64,000 nt of DNA, from NCBI RefSeq assembly GCF_005239225.2, contig NC_133288.1, positions 7,335,035 through 7,399,034 on the forward strand, given 5' to 3'. Below, in pieces: positions 22,430 through 33,699 of the stretch (within the stretch, counting starts at the first letter, position 1; each line of letters opens with the position of its first letter). This DNA comes from Populus alba (Eukaryota > Streptophyta > Magnoliopsida > Malpighiales > Salicaceae). Below the pieces are notes generated by a model, which did no database searches, had not been told where the DNA came from, and saw nothing but the letters and a program-made list of their open reading frames with translations. A program made the position numbers and the translations under genes.

Positions 22430-23335
22430 TTCATGTGCGACCTGCCCACACACACTCAACCTCGTCTATTTTCAGGGCTGACCTACCCATATACTCACGC
22501 TGGTCTATTTTCACGGGCGACCTACCCTTTTGATTAGGTTAAACTAAGATCTCATCTGACAATCTCCTTTAACTCGAAGCAAAGTCGGTGTGTAGCTCAG
22601 TCAACTTGAAATCTCATCTGGCGATTCCCTTTAACCAAATCTAAACTCTATGTGTGGTTAGGTTAACCTGAGATCCCATCTGGCGATCTCCTTTAACCAC
22701 ATCCAATATAAAAATATGTGTATGGTCTCATTATGACGGGTGACCTACCCAAGTGGAAAAGGGGAAGAGTGGTCTCATTTTTATGGGTGACCTACCCAGG
22801 GGGAAGAATGGCCTCATTATAATGGGTGACCTACCCAGGTAAAAAAAAGATGGAGAATGGTCTCATTCTAATGGGTGACCTACCCAGAAAAAATGGTCTC
22901 ATTGTGATGGGTGACCTACCCAAGTGGAAAAGAGGAAGAGTGGTCTTATTCTTATGGGTGACCTATCTAAGGGGAAGAATGGCCTCATTATAATGGGTGA
23001 CCTACCCAGGTAAAAAAAATAGAGAATGGTCTCATTCTAATGGGTGACCTACCCAGAAAAAAAAATGATGGTCTCATTGTGATGGGTGACCTACCCAAGT
23101 GGAAAGGGGGAAGAGTGGTCTCATTCTTATGGGTGACCTACCCAGGGGGAAGAATGGCCTCATTATAATGGGTGACCTACCCAGGTAAAAAAAAAAATGG
23201 AGAATGGTCTCATTCTAATGGGTGACCTACCCAGAAAAACTGGTGGTTTTATTATGACGGGTGACCTACCCAAATGGAAGATGATAGTTTCCTTATGATG
23301 GGTGACCTACCCAGATGTAAGATAAAAGATTTCTA
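22430..23335. repeat. Tandem array 1 of element F (GGGTGACCTACCC core)
   Basis: Units of ~40-60 bp share TGGTCTCATT..ATGGGTGACCTACCCA with variable spacers. From about 22730 four unit types form a higher-order repeat of roughly 150-180 bp, seen three times (spacers AAGTGGAAAAGGGGAAGAG, GGGGGAAGAA, GGTAAAAAAAA-GGAGAA, GAAAAAA). On the left (22540-22710) are related ~70-bp units with ATCCCATCTGGCGATCTCCT. These lie between integrase and the polypurine tract of F. No protein is encoded. Confidence 0.93.
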
Positions 23336-24720
23336 GAAAGGGGTCTCAATATCTGGAGACCTGCCTATTGTAAAAAATTTTAGAACAATTCCACGTTTTT
23401 TTTTCTAGGAAACAGTCTCAATATCAGGTGATCGGCCCCTCTAAAATTCTTGGAAAACTCCACGCTTTTTTAAGAAATGGTTTCAAAACTAGGCGACTAA
23501 TCCCTCTTAAAATTTTTAGAAAACTCCACGCTTTTTTAAGGAAATGGTCTTAATATCGGGTGACCTGTCCATCTTAAAATTCTTAGAAAACTCCATGTTT
23601 TTCAAATAGTCTCAATATCAAGTGACCGGCCCATCTTAAAATTCTTAGAAAACTCCATGCTTTTCTAAGAAACGGTTTCAATATCAGGTAACCAGCTCCT
23701 CTTAAAATTCTTAGAAAAATCCACGCTTTTCTAAGAAATGGTCTCAATATCAAGTGACCTACCCATCTTAAAATTCTTAGAAAACTCCACGCTTTTCTAA
23801 GAAATGGTCTCAATATCAAGTGACCGGCTCATCTTAAAATTCTTAGAAAACTCCACGCTTTTCTAAGAAACAGTTTCAATATCCGGTAACCGGTCCCTCT
23901 TAAAATTCTTAGAAAACTCCACGCTTTTCTAACAAATGGTCTCAAAATTGGGTGATCGGGCCATCTTCAAATTCTTAGAAAACTCCACGCTTTTCTAAGA
24001 AACAGTTTCAATATCAGGTCACCGGCCCCTCTTAAAATTCTTAGGAAACTCCACGCTTTTCTAAGAAATGGTCTCAATATCGGGTGACCTGCCCATCTTA
24101 AAATTCTTAGAGACCGGCCCATCTTAAAATTCTTAGAAAATTCCACGCTTTTCTAAGAAACAGTTTCAATATCAGGTAACCGGTCCCTCTTAAAATTCTT
24201 AGAAAACTCCACGCTTTCTAACAAATGGTCTCAAAATAGGGTGACCGGCCCATCTTAAAATTCTTAGAAAACTCCATGCTTTTCTAAGAAACGGTTTCAA
24301 TATCAGGTCACTGGCCCCTCTTAAAATTCTTAGAAAACTCCACGCTTTTCTAAGAAACGGTTTCAATATCAGGTAACCGGCCCCTTTTAAAATTCTTAGA
24401 AAACTCCATGCTTTTCTAAGAAATGGTCTCAAAATCGAGTGACCGGCCCATCTTAAAATTCTTAGAAAACTCCCCGCTTTTCTAAGAAACGTTTTCAATA
24501 TCAGGTCATCGACCCATCTTAAAATTCTTAGAAAACTCCACGCTTTTCTAAGAAACGGTCTCAATATCGGGTGACCTGCCTATCTTAAAATTCTTAGAAA
24601 ACTCCATGCTTTTCTAAGAAACGGTTTCAATATCAGGTGACCGGCCCATCTAAAAATTCTTAGAAAACTCCACGCTTTTCTAAGAAATGGTCTCAATATC
24701 GGGTGACCTGCCCATTTCAA
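23336..24720. repeat. Tandem array 2 of element F, ~61-bp hairpin units
   Basis: About twenty units follow the consensus AAAATTCTTAGAAAACTCC / ACGCTTTTCTAAGAAA / TGGTCTCAATATCGGGTGAC / CTGCCCATCTT. Each contains TTCTTAGAAAA, an 8-nt loop CTCCACGC, then TTTTCTAAGAA: a perfect 11-bp inverted repeat. The GGTCTCA and GGTGACC..CCC elements tie it to array 1. Long minus-strand ORFs of repeated ILRPFLRKAWSF-type text are by-products of the unit length and not genes. Confidence 0.95.
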
Positions 24721-25430
24721 ACTTCAAAAGAAAACATCTTACCTCGAGTAAATGAAATAGTGCTGGTTCATAATTCATTTTCTTTTCGTAGCTCCGTTGA
24801 TTTGAGATTCTATCTCTTAGTGATTCCCAAAAACTTGGAACTAATTTGGGCTTTTATCCCACCTTTTCTTCCAGGTTAGTGTTATGACAATATAGCATGC
24901 ATGTTTTTTTTGTTACTTACATTTTTGAAACATAGATCCCCCTTTCGTTGTAGACTTCTTGAGCTCTTGTTTTCATTTTTTTGTTTGACCCGTCCTCTTA
25001 AACCAAAATATGATCCACACGCTATTCTTCTTTTATGAGGTCTTTCCTTGCTCCATTAAGTATTGTCTTTTCCATTTTTTAGAAATTATTTTCTAAGAGG
25101 AAAACTCAAAAAATTTGGTTTTTTTCATGAAAACTAAAACTTTCAATCATATTTTGTTTTAAGCAACTCTCATAAAAGGTGTTTTAGAAGTTCTTTGATG
25201 ATACCCCTTTGGGCTTTGGTTCACTATAAACCCCTATTTGCACGTTTTGCCCCCAGTGTGGTGTGCAATACCTATCAGGTTTAAATTTGGTTTAGATCCC
25301 TTCAATTTAAGAATCGATGGAGTCATCTCCTTAGTCATGTATAAAAATAGTTCTTTTAAGTAAAAGATTTTGAATGCTATGTGATCATGTGCTTTATAAA
25401 GAAAAGGTTCTTTACAGAGAGAATTCATGG
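24721..25430 (-). other. Element F interior downstream of integrase
   Basis: Between the integrase remnant and the repeat arrays. A block reading GCCCCCAGTGTGGTGTGCAA (25250-25270) also occurs in reverse in E as ACACCCCACACTGGGAGGCA (about 39865), so it is a conserved non-coding part of both elements. No intact ORF. Confidence 0.6.
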
Positions 25431-25599
25431 CCAAACTTTATTTCATTGATCGGGAAGCATAGTATTTCTTTATAGAGTCAGGATTCACAGGTCTAACTAG
25501 ATCTTCTCCATCCATTCTAGATAACAATAAAGCTCTTCTCGAGAACGCTTTCTTTACCATGTAAGGGCTCTCATTATTTGGCGCCCATTTACTCTAATC

Positions 25600-26160
25600 T
25601 TCTCCTAGTAAAAGCAATATTTTCTTCAGTACAAGATCTTATAGAATCCTCGAGGTCGAACCTTCTTATCATATGATTTGGCCATTCTTCTTTGGTATAG
25701 TTGATAATGGCAGATTTTAGCTATCCTCTTTTCACTTATTAGATTCAACTGTTCATATCTAACCTTTTCCCATTCTACCTCTTCTAGCTCAAAGTCTATC
25801 AATACTCTTAATGAGGGGATTTCCACTTTTAAAAGCATCACCACCTCCATTCCATATACCAACATTTACGAGGTGGCTCCTATTAAGGTTCGGACTGCGG
25901 TGCAGAACGCATGAAGGGCCAATGACAACATCTCATGTCAATCCTTATAGGTGTATCATCTTCTGAATAATCTTCTTGACATTCTTGTTAGCAATTTCTA
26001 CCGCACCATTCATCTTTGGCCTATATGGCGAGGAATTGGAATGCTTGATTTTCCATCTAGGGTAGAGTTCTATTATTATCTTGCCATTGAAGTTCTGGGC
26101 ATTGTTAGATATAATCTTTTTTAGTGAACGCATATCGACAAATCAAAATCTCTTTTCATA
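25600..26160 (-). pseudogene. Element F integrase remnant
   Basis: On the minus strand: KKIISNNAQNFNGKIIIELY, HSNSSPYRPKMNGAVEIANK and VKKIIQKMIHL (end of the Gypsy integrase core, where the last Glu of DDE lies in GAVEIANKN), then MLVYGMEVVMLLKVEIPSLR and WEKVRYEQLNLISEKRIAKI to SYDKKVRPRGF (the C-terminal region of Tat-lineage integrases). Frames are interrupted by several stops and shifts (for example between 25870 and 25945). Confidence 0.88.
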
Positions 26161-26279
26161 AATTTCTTCACCACTTTTTGCCTCCAAACATCTAAACAAA
26201 GTCTTGTCAGATGATTTCTAATACAAAGTTTCCTCACCAAGATAAAATTCCATTGCCGATCTCCTCAAAGTCTTCTTGT

Positions 26280-27397
26280 TGATTTCGGATGCCCTCATGG
26301 GTATGTTTGGTTTTGGATGAAATTCTTGATATCATAGTACTGAGGGTTTCCATCTATTTCCCTTTCGACTGAGTAATAATGAGCTGAGTTGTTTCTTATA
26401 TCAATGTGTACCGGTTGTACTTTGTGCCCAAAGTATATTCTAGCCCTAGAAGCTGGTGTGACCAAAGCGTCAGAATGGTTTCTTTCCTTTCCTAGATGGG
26501 TGAACTTTATTTTCTTAAATTCTCTAGCCAATTTAGACAGGTATTCTTAGTAAGGTCTCAACTTCTCATCCTTGGTTTGCCGTTTTCCTTTCTCTTGGCA
26601 AATAATCAAAATTGAGTCTCCATACATATCTATCTTTCTAATATTCTGCTCCAATGCCACCTCTAAAACGAGAATGCAAGCTTCATACTCTTATGTTGTT
26701 ATTGCACTCAAACTACGACTTAACTGAAACCGGATACTGTTTCTTATCAGGAGAGATTAACACTGCCCCCCACTCCGTTACCACAGCACCATCAAAGTAT
26801 ATAATCCAACAATCTGATTTCCCTTCCTCGACAAAAAGCACATCTTCATCAAGAAAAATAAATTTTAACAGCTCATAAACTTTCACAAATGGTCAGCTAG
26901 GTGATCGGCGATGACATTTATGGCTTTCCTTGTCATATATACTATGTCGTACTCAACTAGTAGAACGTGCCATTTTGCAATTCGGCTTGATAGATAGGGG
27001 TGGATTCAGTAGGTACTACTTGATTTTTACGAAAGCTTCTTCACACTCTTATTCCAAATTCTAAGATTCTTCTTCCTTAACAATTGAAAGTCCACACACA
27101 AACTCTGATTTTATCTTCCTCTTTGGGTACTACCACTATATTGGACACACATTAAGGATACTTGACTACTTTCTAGAAAACCAACATCCCATTGCTTTTC
27201 AAATTCTGTCTTTACCTTGATCAAGGAATCTTGATGAGTTCTTCCTAACTTTTGCTTAATAGATTTGCTTCTTTCTAATAGTAGTATCCTATCCACCAGG
27301 CATATCTATATAATCTCGGAGTAATGCAATCAAATCTTCTCACTTTAGGAGTGATCACAATCCTTATCCTTAGTTTTTTCTTATAATTTTGCATTAC
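26280..27397 (-). pseudogene. Element F RT start and RNase H remnants, RT core deleted
   Basis: From 27397 leftward: DRILLLERSKSIKQKLGRTH and IKVKTEFEKQWDVGFLES, which match the RT entry segment of Ogre/Tat pol (KQKLRR..I..E..KQ..AGFL). The sequence then jumps to RNase H text without the YXDD-containing RT core: IAKWHVLLVEYDIVY, INVIADHLADH, and KIKFTHLGKERNHSDALVT. Many stops are present. About 700 bp of RT must have been deleted around 27085. Confidence 0.8.
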
Positions 27398-27849
27398 TGT
27401 TGTTACTCAATTTCGGACCCCCACGTGCTGGAGAGGGTGTATACCTCTTTTGAATAGAGTATAGGAGTTTAGCTCCTGTTCGCTAGAAAATTGACAAAAA
27501 AAAAAAAAGCACAAAAATAAATAGTTTTTTTAAAAAAAGCCTTGTTTGAGCTGTTTAGATTGGTCAGGAGTCTTCATAATGTTAAATTCGTTCTTTTCTT
27601 TATCTGGTCTTTAAGGTTGAATAAATCCATCAGAATTTGCACTAAAAAAATGGTTCCGCTGCTGTGGCAATTTTTTGTTCCAACTTAGGCTTTGATTCTG
27701 ACTCGGTTTTGTACGACATCTGACCATCCTAGGTATATTCTGTCACTCATGACATGTTAAAAAATTAACGTACACCTTTATTAGGTCCTATGGATCATTG
27801 TTCTTAGAGCAGTTTCTCAGTCAGATTTGGATGCTCAGCATTATCAGAT

Positions 27850-28385
27850 CAAGAACCTTTATTGACTAACTAGATTACTGCTAGTTTCTGTTCTATAAGA
27901 AGTTGTTATCGCACTTCGATTCCTTCATCAAAGTTGTAGTCCTAGATGCATAGATGAATTTGAGCTTTTGAATCACTTGATTCCGATATCAGAGGCTCAA
28001 GATGTTCCCGTTTGAATATCTAACGTGAAGGTAGAGAATTCTGCCGCGAGAAGGATATTGACCCAAGTATGCACTAAAAAAACTCTATTGTTGGCCTAGT
28101 TTTTGTGATTTCTGTTCTTAGTTCATACTCTCAGTCATATCAGGATTCTTGGCATTCGTCAGTTTTGAGTTTAGACCTGGAGATCCCTTTTGACCAACCA
28201 CATTACTGCTAGATTCTGTTCTGTAAAAAGATTTTATCTGACTTCGACTCCTTCATCAAAGTTGTAGTCCTAGAAGCATAGAATAATTTTGGCTTTTGAA
28301 TCACTTGATTCCAATATCAGAAGCTCAAGATATTCCCATTTGAATATCTAACGTGAAGGCAGAAAATTCTGCCGCGGGAAAAATA
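27850..28385. repeat. Duplicated ~305-bp block inside LTR G
   Basis: The block CCTTCATCAAAGTTGTAGTCC ... TTTGAATATCTAACGTGAAG ... AATTCTGCCGCG occurs twice, at about 27865-28055 and 28170-28378, about 85% alike. Confidence 0.85.
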
Positions 28386-29275
28386 GAGCCCAAGTTCGCG
28401 GGGCTGATTTGAAGGATTTTTTTTGGACCAAGGACTGAATCGAAAATTGCTAAAATGAGGGATTTAATTGAAGAAGAATATTGAAAGCTGGAAAGGGGGC
28501 TGGATCATCATAAATGATAGGATTTTTTCCACACCGAAATAAGGAAAATGAGACCTTGCAGCTGCACCATCTAGCTGATTTTCTTTCCTTTTTCGCTGCA
28601 AATTCCTGCTGTTTTTCCTTTATCATCATGTCTGATTTTGGGAGCTGCAACCACGTTTTTTCTGGCCTCATTTCAAAGGGAGCAGCTGGCCCTATGGAAG
28701 GAAAGAAAATAGCCACACCCTCCTCTAAAACTAGAAAGAAATCAGACGTAAAGAACCAGCATAAAGTCAGAATATTGCAGCTTCCTTTTGCGTTTTTTTA
28801 CTGCAGATCAGTAGGGATTTACGTCCTAGGATTAATGCATTGAATCCTTCTTAAATGGAGACATTTTAGACTATATATAAGCCCCTCTAATGACCTAACG
28901 GGGGTAGAAAAAGAGAGAGCCAAAAAGAGAGCCGAAAGAGAGCAAAAAAATAGCAAAAAGGCAGCAAAAAAAAAGAGAGGAAGACAGCAGCAAAAGAGAG
29001 AGCAGAAAAAGAAGAGAAAAACGGAGAGAAAAGAGCAGAAAAATGACCAAAGATGTGCAAATAAAAACGCAGAGAACTAGAGTTTCTTTCGTCACTGTGA
29101 AAAGAGAACAAAAGGAAAAAAAAAGGAGAACAGAGAAGGAGGGAAAAGAGAAAAGAGAGAGCAAAAAGAGAGCAAGAAAATAGCAGAAAAATAAAGGAAA
29201 AACGTAAGAGAGGCAGAGTAGAAAAAAAACGCAGAACAGAGGGAGTTTCTTGCTTGCATTCTGGTGTCACCGTGA

Positions 29276-29505
29276 GGTTGTTGCAGTAAACCATTGCAGC
29301 CAGCACATCAGCTTTAGTATCCTTGTTTCTCCCGTCATCTACCAGTAGCTAAGGAGGCACAACTTCTTCGCTTCCAGTTGTTGCAGTAAACCATTGCAGC
29401 CAGCACATCAGCTTCAGTATCCTTGTTTCTCCCGTCATCTACCAGTAGCTAAGGAGGCACAAGTGAGTCTTTCGGCTGTTGCAGTAAACCATTCCAGCGA
29501 GACCT
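29276..29505. repeat. ~100-bp tandem repeat inside LTR G
   Basis: TTGCAGTAAACCATTGCAGC starts at about 29280, 29380 and (one change) 29480. The first two units share CCAGCACATCAGCTT, CTCCCGTCATCTACCAGTAG and CTAAGGAGGCACAA. Confidence 0.93.
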
Positions 29506-30149
29506 GCAGGTATTTGTTTTGATGTTTTAAAAAAAAATGTTTTGTCTTCTGGCTTTTCACTTTTGTTTTCTATTTCCTTTTTGCCATACAATGAATGCCT
29601 GTCTTTTGTTTCTTCCCGTGGCTGTGAGTTTAGATGTTTTTTTGTTGTGTTAAAGTTGCGGGTTCCTTATTTCATTGTTTTCTTTCTGGTGCATGAGGAA
29701 ACCGGGAGAGGGGGGGTTGTCATCAGCCCCCTTTTTAGTTCAGATGTTTTCCTTTTCTACTTTATAATTTGGGATGGGGTATCTTTGATAAGTTTAGGCC
29801 GGGGAAGGAAATTGAAATTTGCGGGGAAACCCCTTCTGCAATTGCAGTAAGGTTTTTTGGGCATATTCTAAGGGGGGAGGCGTTATTCTTTTGCTGTTAA
29901 ATGACAGCATTTGAACAGTGACAGAGTTTAATTTTTTTGGGTTTAAGAATGAACCGAAATTTTATTTGAGAAACGTTTTGAGGGGCATCTTTGTTTTGTT
30001 ATATTTTATTCATTTTTGCATAATTTTGAGAATATATATGCGCACGGTTTGTGGTCTTTAATTGTGATTAACTGTGATGTTTATGTTTTGAAAAAAAAAA
30101 GTTTTCTTGTGTGTTGCATACGGCCAATACCCTAACATGTTTTGAATTC

Positions 30150-30153
<4 letters not shown>

Positions 30154-30195
<42 letters not shown>
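30154..30195. repeat. (TA)n microsatellite
   Basis: About 20 TA units inside LTR G, next to the CACTACTAATGTTTGG block. Confidence 0.97.
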
Positions 30196-30198
<3 letters not shown>

Positions 30199-30797
30199 CT
30201 ACTAATGTTTGGATAAAAAAATCCTTAAAGGACGAATATCCAAAATAATATTGGGAGTAATAAATCCGCACACATCCTTGAAAGAAGCCTTGATTATAAT
30301 CGAGGACATTTCAAAAATGTTTTTTACTCCACGGTTTACAAGCCGTGAGAGTATAAAACACTAAAAAAAAGGGTTTTTTTAGCGCCCTAGATTTCTAAAT
30401 TTTTTGGTCCCTCGTCTTTGCGATTTACGAGTCGCAAACTTTTGAAATACTAAGGGAAAAATGAGCTTTCGAAGCACATGGAATCTCCTTGGATTTATAT
30501 CCTAATAAATTTAGTTTGAATCAAATCTAGAAAAACGGATGGGATTAGAAAACACCAACACCATAGCAATTATAGCGCAAACCAAACACCAAGCAGCTTA
30601 CTTTAGGTAAGGCGTACTAGGGGTGCTAATATCTTCCCTTTACGCAACCAGTCCCTTACCTTAGAATCTCTGAAAGACCAGTTAGGGTTCCTAGTGACCA
30701 AAATACTAGGTGGCGACTCCTTTATACAAAAACAAAAAAACCTGAAATTCAATCGATTGGTCGCCGCGACGCCGCGCTCCGTCGCGAGGGTGCGACA

Positions 30798-31120
30798 GTT
30801 ACCCACATCTATTGTTTCAAATTCCTCTCTAGCGGGTTTCCAAGCTTGTTCATAGTATCCTATTAATTTTGTGAATTCCCTAATGTTATTTTCATCCAAT
30901 TCTTCCTCTTCTACAGCTACTATGTATTCTTTAAAATCCGGCCATTCATTCTCAGTGTAAAGTGTAGATGTTGTTATGGAAGATCCACTTTGAAAATGGA
31001 AAATGATGTGTAAAAACACCAAGATGAACTTTTGAAAATGCATGATCTCATAAAAGGGAAAAAGTTGTCTAAAAAACATTTGCTCGAGCAAACTAATTAG
31101 GTGCACAACATTATTCCAAA
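30798..31120 (-). pseudogene. Element F pol fragment upstream of RT
   Basis: Minus-strand text NEWPDFKEYIVAVEEEELDE, NNIREFTKLIGYYEQAWKP and AREEFETIDVG corresponds to the linker between protease and RT in Tat/Ogre polyproteins (the EE..PH..E.VE.INLG theme). It is cut by LTR G at 30797, after which the frame reads LTR sequence. The protein continues on the far side of G at 27397. Confidence 0.75.
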
Positions 31121-31495
31121 TTCCTTCAAGCTCTTTTTGGTACTAAGTTCCTAGGTGTGACCTTACTTCATTTTTTTATCCTTTTCCTTGGTCAAGTTTG
31201 TGGATTCTAGAAGAGGGACCTATGTTTTTAGGTCTACAGATACGTGCATAGATGTATAAGAAAATGCATGATACAATGCATGATTGTGATAAGAATGTTT
31301 TCTATATTAGGTATGGATGCAGCCTTCTTGTGAACGAATAATAGTCATCACCTTATAAACATAGGTTCTCTTGTCACATTGCTAGGAGTACTGCCTTTCA
31401 AGTCATTTGCTTGAATCATATTCACCAAGAGACAGATTTTGCATAAGAAGATTGGTTAACGCCCTTTTCATTAATGCTTGATAAGTTTATTACAT
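31121..31495 (-). other. Element F interior between ORF1 and pol
   Basis: Gag, protease and the ORF1-pol spacer should lie here; only ~375 bp remains and no gag motif was recognised. A large deletion is likely. Confidence 0.5.
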
Positions 31496-33176
31496 TTAGA
31501 AATACCATATTTTAATCCCTTTCCTTAACAAACTCTCTGACCAAAGGTAAAAAGGCAAAGCCACGGTTCTCAATCTTTCCTTAACAAATTTTTCTTGGTA
31601 ATATTTTGCACTTCCTTGGCAATCGTTAAAGTCAATCTCCATTGCTTCAGGTTCAGAGCAACTTTGCATCCAATCCAAACTCATCCTTCCTAGCTCCTTC
31701 TCACTTTCTTCCCTAGTAATCTTCTCCTCACCTAACTTTAACTCAAGCTTTGTTATTCGCGCATCTCTAAATTGTATTTGCTTATCTAGAAATGCTCTCC
31801 TTTTATCTTCTTTTAGCATCATTTCTTTCAACATTGTCTTGTATTTTCTGCTTTAGCTCAACTCTATTCAAAGTTTTTCCACTTGCCTTCTTAACTCCTC
31901 TTCATTATTGACCCTTTTGCTCTTAATAGGCTTTTCTATAGTTTGGGGAGAGTTGGCATCTACACAAGGCATGGCTGAAGTAGTTAAGTCTCTCCATCTT
32001 GCATATCCTTCACTTGCACTTGGATCCTTTAAACCTTCTATCTCAACCAAAACCAGATACCTCCAATCTTGTTAGATGATCTCCAAAACTTTTTGTGCAA
32101 TGGGATCTTTAAATAAACCAAAGAATTGAGCAATTCCTATAGTCCTTGGAATAAACTGCATGCCCCCAAGTTGCCTTACCATTAGGGCAGGAGCATAACT
32201 CACATAACCTGTAATCCCTACCAATGGCACCCAATGTCTTTGTTCACAACTCATTAGGACTTCCACTGTCGTTACCCATGGGGCTCTCCACTTAAAATCA
32301 CTATTAGGCAAACCTTCTAATTTGTCAACCCAACCTTGGTTGTCTAGATCTCCCCATTCTTCTTCTTCTACTAACTTCAGGGGTCTTTGGGTGAACCACA
32401 AAAAATTATTGAAGACAGGCTTTTTTTGTTTCAATATGGCTAACCATCCAGATATACAACAATTGCGTACAACATCTCATTGCTTCTTTTCCGGTCCTCC
32501 TACAATGGTTAATTGTCAAGATGGTTTCGGCTAAAATCAGCTACTGGATTGATTTGTGTATTCTCACTCTACATAAGCAGCAGCGACCTCCAAACTCACT
32601 ACACCCGTCTGGCTTGAGAGCAACACAAGGTCAAAAATGCCCAAGGCAATCAATCTCTTTTTTCTAATCCTGACTTCTTTTCTAGTTCAATTTCTAGCAT
32701 CCTCCATTTTAGACCGGTTGCATTCTTTTCCAAAAACTTTTCTAAGTTGGCGATTCTGAGCAGTTTTGACAGTTTGAGGATGATCTTGCCAGATCTCAAA
32801 GGAAAATAAATCATATACAGATTGTTTGGAAACTCAGTCAACATTTCATATTCCTCCATAGTGGGACATAGGTATATGCTTCTAAAAGAAAAAACACCGG
32901 TAGTCTAGATCTAAAAATGAACTAAGGCTAGCACAGCTAGGCTTAAAACTTCTACCCTTGCAATTTCCACCAAACATCCGTATTTCCTAAAAACTGCATC
33001 CTTATCCACATTTTGAAAGCGAGTCGTTAACTTGTTCACCTCATTCATAATGCAATTCAGGTTCTTGATTGGTGACAGTTTCTTAGCATCGCTTCTAAGG
33101 CAGTCTCCTTTAGTCAATTGTGACAGTTCAAAATTTTTCCGTATTCTATGTTGGAAAATTTAGCAATGGTGGCCAT
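31496..33176 (-). pseudogene. Ogre-type ORF1 remnant of element F
   Basis: From the ATG at 33176 (MATIAKFSNIEYGK) the minus strand encodes, through several frameshifts, LTKGDCLRSDAKKLSPIKNL, FRKYGCLVEIARVEVLSLAV, a PWVTTVEVLMSCEQRHWVP / ALMVRQLGGMQFIPRTIGIAQ block, SEGYARWRDLTT and a charged coiled-coil-like C-terminus (RVNNEEELRRQVEKL, RITKLELKLGEEKITREESE). Ogre elements carry such an extra ORF between 5' LTR and gag; its function is unknown. The PWV..RHWVP block resembles the plant mobile domain, from memory. At least four interruptions are seen. Confidence 0.8.
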
Positions 33177-33678
33177 TTCGTTCACAAGTCCTGGTCTTTA
33201 AAATGCCTTGGGGTTAGACTTGTTTTGATGCAAAAGATATTATGGAGCATACACCCTAAGGATAGGTTCTAGTTCCTTTACGTGAGACATGGGGTAGGTT
33301 TACTACTTGGTCTCTAAAAAAAGATCTCCTGTTGTCCCAGTGATCGCCCTCGTAAAGGCAATATAGGGGTTCAGCAAATGGTGGGATGGCACGTGTACCA
33401 ATCACTATCAATCTAAACACTCAGCAAAGAGTTGGGGTTTACACAAACTTAAACCTTGACTCAAGTCATAAGGCAAGCTGCTAGTTCCCCACTTAACTTA
33501 AAGTTTAATGTGTGTACTCTCCAAAAAGAGAATAATAATAAAGTGATGAATGACTACATCATGTATGACAGAATGTAAAGATGCATGCTAAAGCTTTTAA
33601 ACAAATTATCATTCATAGTAAAAAAAACAACAACACATAGCATAATAACAAAAACAATTACCAAGCTTAGTCCAAGGG

Positions 33679-33696
33679 TCCCTAGTGGAGTCGCCA
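33679..33696 (-). other. Primer-binding site of element F (tRNA-Arg type)
   Basis: TGGCGACTCCACTAGGGA on the minus strand, three bases after the 5' LTR end (GCGACA at 33700). It is complementary to the 3' end of a plant tRNA-Arg (..GGAGTCGCCA), the primer used by the Ogre/Tat lineage. Confidence 0.88.
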
Positions 33697-33699
33697 TCC

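Larger units (their letters stand above)
27398..30797 (+). mobile_element. Solo LTR G (Ogre type), inserted in element F pol
   Basis: A 3.4-kb LTR in plus orientation, starting TGTTGTTACTCAATTTCGGA and ending GAGGGTGCGACA. The flanks are ATTAC (27393-27397) and GTTAC (30798-30802), a 5-bp duplication with one transition. No primer-binding site or internal region adjoins it, so it is a solo LTR. A TATA-like TATATATAA lies at about 28872. Its last ~650 bp (30150-30797) are the inverted counterpart of the F 5' LTR (33700-34500). It splits the F pol frame at FETIDVGN. Confidence 0.85.

Noticed and set aside
22730..23330. CRISPR-like array
   Set aside because: Spacers are themselves repeated, the context is a plant retrotransposon, and no cas genes exist.
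23583..24564. Long minus-strand ORFs of repeated ILRPFLRKAWSFLRILRW text
   Set aside because: They are translations of the ~61-bp hairpin array; frame openness follows from the repeat, and neighbouring units shift frame.
28887..29306. 139-codon minus ORF rich in Phe/Leu/Ser
   Set aside because: Complement of a GA-rich leader in LTR G; composition artefact.
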